A stretch of 10,007 nucleotides of DNA from positions 1-10,007 of the forward strand of contig QIFJ01000258.1 in the NCBI GenBank assembly GCA_003229755.1, read 5' to 3'. The notes beneath the pieces are model-generated. The model saw only the letters and a program-made list of their open reading frames with translations. It searched no databases and was not told the origin of the DNA. The translations under genes and the position numbers were made by a program. This DNA comes from Pseudomonadota bacterium (lineage in GTDB: Bacteria > BMS3Abin14). Below are positions 4,297 through 10,007 of this stretch, piece after piece. Within the stretch, counting starts at the first letter, position 1, and each line of letters begins with the position of its first letter.

Positions 4297-4304
4297 AAGG
4301 GGAA
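4297..4304 (+). promoter_or_regulatory. ribosome binding site that sets the HIT-protein start
   Basis: AAGGGGAA at 4297-4304 lies 9 nt upstream of TTG 4314. Together with the promoter at 4228-4255 it favours the 165-aa form that begins directly at the conserved WAPWRMEYI region. Confidence 0.75.
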
Positions 4305-4313
4305 GATGCCGGT

Positions 4314-4811
4314 TTGAAAGTTATCTGGGCACCGTGGAGAATGGAGTATATCCTCAGCGAGAAGGACGGGGAGTGTATATTCTGCCGGCTTCTTGACCAG
4401 GAGGCATCTTCCGGGAATCACATGCTCCTGAAAACGGAAACAGCAATAGTCCTGATGAATAAATATCCCTACAACAACGGACACATTATGGTGGCGCCCC
4501 GCAGGCACACCGCGGATTTTGAAGATCTGGCGGCTGAGGAGTTCATAGAGCTGATGGAGGTCTTCAGGTTCAGCTTAAAAGCCCTTCAAAAGTGCATGTC
4601 GCCGGAAGGATTCAATGCGGGCCTGAACCTGGGGCATTCCGGCGGCGCAGGAGTCGTGGACCATTTTCACTGGCATATCGTCCCGCGTTGGCAGGGAGAT
4701 ACCAACTACATGCCGGTCATTTCCGGAACCAGGGTGATTCCAGAGGCTATTGTGGAGACATATAATAAGCTTTTACCCATATTCCGGGAGTTCGGCGGTC
4801 AAAAGGGGTGA
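4314..4811 (+). CDS. HIT-family protein, AP4A phosphorylase-like
   Basis: A cytosolic nucleotide-binding hydrolase or phosphorylase of the histidine-triad superfamily. The N-terminal WAPWRMEYI and CIFC pair (C21, C24) mark the branch that includes mycobacterial AP4A phosphorylase Rv2613c. The triad H-F-H-W-H is at 117-121, the middle or last histidine being the usual nucleophile region, preceded by NLGHSGGAGVVDHFHWH. Likely substrates are dinucleoside polyphosphates, by family; not shown here. The predicted 165 aa fits the family. The frame is open to TTG 4221, but that codon lies upstream of the predicted transcription start and would add 31 unrelated residues. It is the first gene of the operon and ends 6 bp before lapA. 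Confidence 0.88.
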   Translation: MKVIWAPWRMEYILSEKDGECIFCRLLDQEASSGNHMLLKTETAIVLMNKYPYNNGHIMVAPRRHTADFEDLAAEEFIELMEVFRFSLKALQKCMSPEGFNAGLNLGHSGGAGVVDHFHWHIVPRWQGDTNYMPVISGTRVIPEAIVETYNKLLPIFREFGGQKG

Positions 4812-4817
4812 GTCAAG

Positions 4818-5216
4818 ATGATGAAATACCTGCGAGCACTATTAATTTTCATTCTGGCCCTCGTTCTTGCCGGGTTTATACAGCAGAATTCACAGAGTGT
4901 GATCCTGAAATATTTCGGCTACAATACAGCCGCGCTGCCCCTTTCGCTATTCATGATCATCGCTTTTGCCATAGGATATCTCCTGGCGATCCTTGTGGGG
5001 TTCACTGGAACTGTCCGGGGGAAGTTCACACTGTTGCAGACGAAAAGGGAAGTAAAGCGCTTAAAGAGCGAAGCGACACAGTATAGGGAGAAAAGTGAAG
5101 ACAGGGAGAAAGGAAGCTCCCTGACTCCTGAAGAGAAGGATAGAGAAAGTCTTTCGACCCAGCTGATTTCCCCTGCTACAGACTGGGAGGATTCGGATCC
5201 GGAGGGGGATGAGTAG
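4818..5216 (+). CDS. lapA: LapA-domain inner-membrane protein
   Basis: A 132-aa protein with the LapA/DUF1049 layout (PF06305). A membrane span at about 5-21 is followed by the QQNSQSVILKYFGY segment, then a second span at about 39-62 (LPLSLFMIIAFAIGYLLAILVG), then a cytoplasmic tail. The tail is charged, probably coiled-coil at about 69-110, and acidic at the end. In E. coli LapA works with LapB/YciM to control lipopolysaccharide synthesis through LpxC turnover; whether that holds here is unknown, since LapA-domain proteins are widespread. Start at 4818 follows AAGGGG with a 9-nt spacer; ATG 4821 is an equally possible start. It sits 6 bp after the HIT gene and 2 bp before the TPR/SPOR gene. 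The latter carries TPRs, loosely echoing the lapA-lapB pairing. Confidence 0.85.
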   Translation: MMKYLRALLIFILALVLAGFIQQNSQSVILKYFGYNTAALPLSLFMIIAFAIGYLLAILVGFTGTVRGKFTLLQTKREVKRLKSEATQYREKSEDREKGSSLTPEEKDRESLSTQLISPATDWEDSDPEGDE

Positions 5217-5218
5217 AG

Positions 5219-6040
5219 TTGGATAACCCTGCCGTAGGCAAGCCGGGCCGAAGATCAAGGGCCATGAAAAGGCTGCTGCGGTTTATCCCGATCGTCATTA
5301 TCCTGTCCCTTGCTCAGTCGGCATTCACCAGCTCCTCGAACGTGTATCTTGGAGAAGCGTTCTATATGTCAGGAGATCTGGCGGAGGCTGAGGAATACTT
5401 GAGCAGGGCACTAGAAGATGGCGGACCGGGATCTGTGAGGGCTCTTTACCTGCTGGGCAGAATATCTCTGCTCACGGGCGATTTCCGCCAGAGCAAGGAA
5501 TTTTTTGAAAGAGCTGAGGAAAAGCTTCCCGATAACGTCAAATGGAAGGGGATACTTGGAATCGGGGATGCTCTCTACAGCGGCGGCTACTATCCGGAGG
5601 CCACGAGAAGGTACAGGGAAGCAAAGCATGCAGGGGCGCCAGAGGGCATAGTTGAGCTGAAGATCGCCCTCAGTGAGATAGCAATGGACAAGCATGACAG
5701 TGCCCTTGCCAGAGTGAAGGCTGCTTTACCCGGGATACCGATTTTGACTGCCTGGATCGGCAGAGAGGAAGATTTCTTTGCCTCACTGGCTCTGCAGGGA
5801 TTTGAGGGGAAGATTCCCGGTGAGGAGCAGTTATACGTTCTTCTTGGTCCTATACCCCCGAAATATAAACTTCCTGCCCGGATCAGGGAAGCTGCGGCTC
5901 AGGTCCCGGGAAGCAGGATAAAAGAGGGGGGCAGGATCTATTTTCGTTATGGTCCTTTTGCTGATCCAGTGGAGGGAATGCTTTTGTCGGAAAATCTCAG
6001 AGGACTGACGTCCTATGAAGTGAGGATGATCAGAAAGTGA
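5219..6040 (+). CDS. exported TPR protein with a C-terminal SPOR-like domain
   Basis: A 273-aa protein, probably periplasmic or membrane-anchored. After a basic stretch (RRSRAMKRLLR) comes a hydrophobic signal or anchor (about 22-36), then three TPR-like helix pairs. These lie at about 41-68 (GEAFYMSGDLAEAEEYLSRA), 74-105 (LLGRISLLTGDFRQSKEFF) and 109-139. From residue 204 to the end (QLYVLLGPI, then GSRIKEGGRIYFRYGPF, then LRGLTSYEVRMI) it resembles a SPOR domain, the fold that binds peptide-stripped septal glycan. I used TTG 5219 because GGAGGGGG (5201-5208) sits 10 nt upstream; ATG 5264 (residue 16) would give a more standard signal peptide but has only a close AAGGG. The stop overlaps the mutS GTG by GTGA. 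The SPOR call is from pattern and moderate. Confidence 0.75.
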   Translation: MDNPAVGKPGRRSRAMKRLLRFIPIVIILSLAQSAFTSSSNVYLGEAFYMSGDLAEAEEYLSRALEDGGPGSVRALYLLGRISLLTGDFRQSKEFFERAEEKLPDNVKWKGILGIGDALYSGGYYPEATRRYREAKHAGAPEGIVELKIALSEIAMDKHDSALARVKAALPGIPILTAWIGREEDFFASLALQGFEGKIPGEEQLYVLLGPIPPKYKLPARIREAAAQVPGSRIKEGGRIYFRYGPFADPVEGMLLSENLRGLTSYEVRMIRK

Positions 6041-8673
6041 AAAATGCACGGTCAAAAGGTGGTACATCCACCCCCATGATGAAGCAGTACCTGTCCATCA
6101 AGGGCCAGCATCCCGATGCAATTCTCTTCTTCCGCATGGGGGATTTCTACGAGATGTTCATGGAGGACGCCGTTTGTGCAGCCGATTTGCTCAAGATCGC
6201 CCTGACCAGCAGGGACAAAGGGAAGGAAGACTCCATCCCCATGTGTGGTATCCCCTATCACGCTGCACAAGGATATCTGAACAAACTCGTCCAGGCCGGG
6301 CATAAAGTTGCCATATGCGAGCAGGTTGAAGACCCGAAGAAGGCCAGAGGACTCGTAAAACGGGAGGTGACCAGAGTCGTAACACCCGGTACGGCCGTGG
6401 AGGAGACCCTCCTCGACGCAACAGAACCATCCTACCTGGCAGCAATTGTTGTGTCCGATGGAGAGGCCGGGCTCGCCCTGGTGGATGTATCCACCGGTGA
6501 ATTCAGGGTTCTGCAGCTGATCGACGGCGACGCCCCGGGGGAACTTGAAACCGTTCTGGCACAGTTCTCACCAAGGGAAATTCTCCTGCCGGAAAATGCC
6601 GGCATCTTCCAGGGAAGGGGCCATATATTCAAGCCTGATCTTGGAGATGAAGCGTTACGTAATTTCTTCGGGGTCCAGACTCTTGCGGGATTCGGTATAG
6701 AGTCAATGCCCCTTGCAGTGGGTGCGGCAGGCGCGGCCCTCTTCTATCTGGAGCAGGTGCATCAATCCGGCCTGAAGCATATAAGAGTCCCGGTTCCTCT
6801 TTTTCCCGCCCAGGATCTCATTCTCGACGAAACTACGCTTACAAACCTCGAAATAACCGGACCCCTGCCCGGCGGCGAAAAGGATGGCAGCCTTTTTCAT
6901 CTTATGAACGTTACGGTAACCCCCCAGGGCGCCAGGAAGCTCCGGGAGATCCTGGTACGGCCGCTCAAGGCCGTTGAACGAATTGAAGCCCGGTTGGACC
7001 TGGTGGCTGAGATGGTCTCGGATATTGTTCTCAGGGGAAACGTACGCAAGATCATGAAAAAAATGTCCGATGTCCACAGGATACTTTCCAGGGTAAGCTC
7101 CCAGACCGCGTCTCCCAGGGATCTCGGAGCGCTGAGAGACACCTTGAAACAGATACCGGCTTTGAGTACCCTTCTGTCGGAACTTGATTCGGACCTGGGC
7201 AAGGATATCCACCAACGGCTGCACGACCTTGAGCAGCTCAGAGCGCTCCTTATCAGGGCGATCGTCGACGATCCTCCCAATGTTATCAAGGACGGGGGTG
7301 TCATCAGGGAGGGTTACGATAGCGAACTCGATGAACAGGTAACACTCTCTGCCGACGGGAAATCGTTTATAAGTTCTCTGGAGGCAAAGGAACGGGATCA
7401 GACCAGGATCCCTTCCCTGAAGGTGGGGTACAACAGGGTGTTTGGCTACTACCTCGAGGTAACGAACACCCATAGGGAATTGGTGCCGGAACATTACGTC
7501 AGGAAGCAGACCCTTGTAAATGCTGAGAGGTTTATAACGCAGGAACTCAAAGAGATGGAAGATAGCATTCTCAGCGCTCAGGAGAGGATGCTGCGGAGGG
7601 AAAAAGAGCTATTCGACGGAATATGCGACCAGATAATGATGTTCATCGGAGAACTGCAGGAGACAGCTGCCGCTATTGCCGAATCGGACCTTTTTTCCGC
7701 CCTCGCTGAGCTTGCCCATACCATGGGTTACAAACGACCAGTCGTACTGGAAAATGATCCGGAGAGGAGACTGGCCATATCCGCGGGGAGGCACCCTGTA
7801 CTGGAACGGATAAACCTGGAAGAAAGTTTTGTACCCAACGATTCGTATCTTGACTCCTCAGACAGTCGTCTCCTTATCATAACCGGGCCTAATATGGCCG
7901 GTAAGTCCACCTATATGAGACAGGTCGCGCTGATCGTTATCATGGCTCAGGCAGGCTCCTTTGTTCCAGCTGCCGAGGCGATCATAAGCCCCGTGGACAG
8001 GATATTTACAAGAATAGGCGCGTCGGACGTCCTGACGAAGGGGCTTTCCACTTTTATGGTGGAGATGGTTGAAACGGCTGCCATCCTGAACAACGCGACA
8101 CCGGACAGCTTGATAATACTGGATGAGATAGGGCGCGGGACCAGTACCTTCGACGGGATCAGTATCGCCTGGGCCATGGCTGAGTATCTGCTTGATGGTA
8201 CGAGGCGGGGGTGTAGAACTATGTTCGCCACCCATTATCATGAACTGACAGAGCTTGCCCTGACTGTTGAGGGTGTACGTAACTACAATGTGGCGATAAA
8301 GGAGTGGGGCGACAAGCTGGTATTCCTGAGAAGTGTGAAAGAAGGACCATCCGACAAGAGCTACGGCATCCAGGTCGCCAGGCTTGCCGGACTTCCTGAA
8401 GAGGTCATCGCAAGAGCGAAGACGATCCTTCAGAACCTGGAGGATATGGCTCTTGACAGGGAAGGCAGGCCTGTCATAGTCGCCGGTCATGAAGAGGATC
8501 TTTTCCCGGCGAATGATCCACTCCTGCCAGAGCCGCAAATGGATCTTTTTTCTTCCGCGGGCAGAAAGCTGTTAAAGGAGATATCATCTGTTGACCTCGA
8601 CGGCATGGCGCCCATTGAAGCCCTTAATTACCTCGCTGACCTGAAGAAAAGATATGGCGGAAATGAGGACTAA
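6037..8673 (+). CDS. mutS: DNA mismatch repair protein MutS
   Basis: An 878-aa full-length mismatch-recognition ATPase that binds base mismatches and small loops as a dimer and recruits MutL. Visible parts in order: TPMMKQY with the mismatch-contacting F-x-E motif in GDFYEMF (F37, E39); connector and lever/clamp regions in between; Walker A GPNMAGKST (617-625); Walker B LDEIGRGTST (695-704, D696-E697); and the switch THYHE (732-736). A putative beta-clamp-binding motif, QMDLF, lies near the C-terminus, followed by the small C-terminal helix domain (PIEALNYLADLKK). All catalytic motifs are intact. The GTG start overlaps the previous stop (GTGA), with GAGGATGA upstream as ribosome site. It is translationally coupled in both directions; the next gene overlaps its 3' end. 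Confidence 0.98.
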   Translation: MKNARSKGGTSTPMMKQYLSIKGQHPDAILFFRMGDFYEMFMEDAVCAADLLKIALTSRDKGKEDSIPMCGIPYHAAQGYLNKLVQAGHKVAICEQVEDPKKARGLVKREVTRVVTPGTAVEETLLDATEPSYLAAIVVSDGEAGLALVDVSTGEFRVLQLIDGDAPGELETVLAQFSPREILLPENAGIFQGRGHIFKPDLGDEALRNFFGVQTLAGFGIESMPLAVGAAGAALFYLEQVHQSGLKHIRVPVPLFPAQDLILDETTLTNLEITGPLPGGEKDGSLFHLMNVTVTPQGARKLREILVRPLKAVERIEARLDLVAEMVSDIVLRGNVRKIMKKMSDVHRILSRVSSQTASPRDLGALRDTLKQIPALSTLLSELDSDLGKDIHQRLHDLEQLRALLIRAIVDDPPNVIKDGGVIREGYDSELDEQVTLSADGKSFISSLEAKERDQTRIPSLKVGYNRVFGYYLEVTNTHRELVPEHYVRKQTLVNAERFITQELKEMEDSILSAQERMLRREKELFDGICDQIMMFIGELQETAAAIAESDLFSALAELAHTMGYKRPVVLENDPERRLAISAGRHPVLERINLEESFVPNDSYLDSSDSRLLIITGPNMAGKSTYMRQVALIVIMAQAGSFVPAAEAIISPVDRIFTRIGASDVLTKGLSTFMVEMVETAAILNNATPDSLIILDEIGRGTSTFDGISIAWAMAEYLLDGTRRGCRTMFATHYHELTELALTVEGVRNYNVAIKEWGDKLVFLRSVKEGPSDKSYGIQVARLAGLPEEVIARAKTILQNLEDMALDREGRPVIVAGHEEDLFPANDPLLPEPQMDLFSSAGRKLLKEISSVDLDGMAPIEALNYLADLKKRYGGNED

Positions 8674-10007
8674 CGGAACAGTACTTGCCTGTATGGCATT
8701 GATCGCTCTTTTCCTGTTGGGAACTGCAAGCGAGGCCAGGTCCAAATCCTACTGCGAGAGGCTGTATGATGCAGCCAGAAGAGACTATTACGCTCTGCTC
8801 AAAAGCGAACGTAAGCAGCGATTTCATGATAGCTGGGACAGGGTCATAGGTGAGTTTCGACAGATCGTGGATAAGTATCCGGGGTGCCCAAAGGCACCCG
8901 ATTCACTTTTTAATATCGGTGTGCTTTACAGGAAACTCTACAGGAAATCCTGGATGAGAAAGGACCTGGAAAGCGGTCTTGATACCTTTCGTCGGCTTGC
9001 CGAAAGATACCCGAAAAGCAAGCTTTCGGATGATGCTCTCCTGATGGCTGCCGAGATCCAGGAGGAGAAGGGTGACAAAAAGAGCGCTTATAAGACATAC
9101 GATTCCATAGTCAGATCATACCCAAAAGGGGATATGACCGGTCAGGCGAAGAAAAAGCTCAAGCAGCTTGCCAGATATGCGCCCACAAGGAGAAAATCCC
9201 CCGCAAGTTCCGGTTCGAAGAAGGTTACGATCACCAGGATCAGACAATGGTCAAATCCCGAATATTCAAGGGTAGTAGTGTATGCAACAGGGAAGGTCAG
9301 TTTCACAAAGCACAGGCTGAAGAAAGACCCTGCTACGGGTAAACCTCCCAGGCTCTACCTTGACCTGAAACGGGCAACCGTTCCAGTCAGCCTTACCGAT
9401 CCTATACCGATCCGGGATGGCCTCCTGCTGCAGGCGAGGGTAGGCCAATACGATAAAGACACCGTTCGAGTGGTCCTGGATATTGACAATATGACCGACC
9501 ACAGGGTGTTCACCATGGAAAACCCCGCAAGAGTCGTTGTGGACGTGATGGGCAAGAAAGCCGCCGGGACATCTAGTGGGATCGTTTCTCCCAGGGCAGA
9601 AACGGGAACACCGATTCCGCTTGCGAAACAGCTGGGATTAGGGGTCCGGCGGATAGTCCTGGACCCTGGACACGGGGGGAAGGACCCAGGCGCCGTGGGG
9701 AGAAGAGGGTCAAAGGAAAAAGATATAACCCTTGCGCTGTCGAAAAAAATTAAACCTCTCCTGGAGAAGAATGGTTACGAGGTTCTGATGACGAGGACCA
9801 CAGACAAATTTGTAGGGCTGGATGAGAGGACAGCTTTTGCAAACAAGAACCAGGCGGATCTTTTCGTATCGATCCACACAAACGCGAGCCGCAGCAGAAA
9901 AGCCAGGGGCATAGAAACATATTTCCTGGGGGTGGCAAGGGACCGTGAATCCTCTGAAACAGCGATGCTGGAGAACGCTATATCGGAACAGACACTTGCA
10001 GATCTTG
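8654..10007 (+). CDS. N-acetylmuramoyl-L-alanine amidase with TPR and AMIN domains (3' end outside window)
   Basis: An open frame of at least 451 codons that runs off the right edge. It encodes a periplasmic zinc amidase that cuts the bond between N-acetylmuramic acid and the stem peptide, as in daughter-cell separation. An N-terminal signal peptide (LACMALIALFLLGTASEA) is followed by BamD/YbgF-like TPR helices (about 84-172) and a serine/lysine linker. An AMIN domain at about 191-300 likely targets septum or envelope, and Amidase_3 starts near 335. Zinc ligands visible: H340 in VLDPGHGG, E355 in KEKDIT and H408 in SIHTN. The catalytic glutamate near the C-terminus is beyond the window. ATG 8654 overlaps mutS by 20 nt; ATG 8663 (11-nt overlap) is an alternative, and neither has a strong ribosome site. 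Confidence 0.93.
   Translation, partial: MAEMRTNGTVLACMALIALFLLGTASEARSKSYCERLYDAARRDYYALLKSERKQRFHDSWDRVIGEFRQIVDKYPGCPKAPDSLFNIGVLYRKLYRKSWMRKDLESGLDTFRRLAERYPKSKLSDDALLMAAEIQEEKGDKKSAYKTYDSIVRSYPKGDMTGQAKKKLKQLARYAPTRRKSPASSGSKKVTITRIRQWSNPEYSRVVVYATGKVSFTKHRLKKDPATGKPPRLYLDLKRATVPVSLTDPIPIRDGLLLQARVGQYDKDTVRVVLDIDNMTDHRVFTMENPARVVVDVMGKKAAGTSSGIVSPRAETGTPIPLAKQLGLGVRRIVLDPGHGGKDPGAVGRRGSKEKDITLALSKKIKPLLEKNGYEVLMTRTTDKFVGLDERTAFANKNQADLFVSIHTNASRSRKARGIETYFLGVARDRESSETAMLENAISEQTLADL

Noticed and set aside
4221..4313. N-terminal extension of the HIT protein from TTG 4221
   Set aside because: It overlaps the operon promoter and heptad repeats and lies upstream of the predicted transcript start. 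The conserved family N-terminus begins at 4314.
6703..8538. Long minus-strand reading frames (263 aa at 6703-7494, 226 aa at 7858-8538)
   Set aside because: They lie wholly inside the intact mutS gene, have no recognisable motifs, and are antisense shadows of its codon pattern.

Overview
The window looks like chromosomal DNA from a Gram-negative bacterium, most plausibly an uncultured Desulfobacterota (deltaproteobacterial) lineage. This is an inference from gene content: a TPR-AMIN-amidase, a LapA-type membrane protein, a SPOR-domain protein, and a run of HIT, lapA, TPR/SPOR, mutS and amidase genes. No rRNA or other taxonomic marker is present. Every gene I accept lies on the plus strand.

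The window has two different halves. Positions 1 to about 4220 are gene-sparse and full of repeats. They hold a terminator for an upstream gene (4-29), a YefM/YoeB-type toxin-antitoxin pair (585-1087) behind a patterned operator-like region, an AI-2E-family transporter gene (1258-2361), and three small paralogous genes (2439-2636, 3074-3304, 3628-3831). The small genes encode proteins with an invariant CxxC-x25-CxxxC zinc-finger-like pattern. The gaps contain arrays of degenerate 7-bp (sometimes alternating 7/8-bp) repeats, a 151-bp tandem duplication, inverted-repeat elements of about 50, 79 and 233 bp, and a repeat arm shared by two distant gaps. The first and third zinc-finger genes sit in related cassettes whose upstream stem-loop has its loop in opposite orientations.

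Positions 4228 to the right edge form a compact operon with almost no spacer DNA. A strong extended -10 promoter (4228-4255) precedes a HIT-family nucleotide phosphorylase/hydrolase gene that probably starts at TTG 4314. It is followed by lapA, a TPR/SPOR protein gene, mutS, and an exported N-acetylmuramoyl-L-alanine amidase gene cut by the window end. Junctions are 2 to 6 bp or overlaps. The operon joins mismatch repair to two envelope functions. The SPOR-like domain and the amidase are a plausible functional pair, since SPOR domains bind the stripped glycan strands that such amidases create.

The main candidate for something undescribed is the three-member zinc-finger family with its duplicated, rearranged flanks, together with the heptad repeats that fill nearly every gap of the left half but are not seen in the operon genes.
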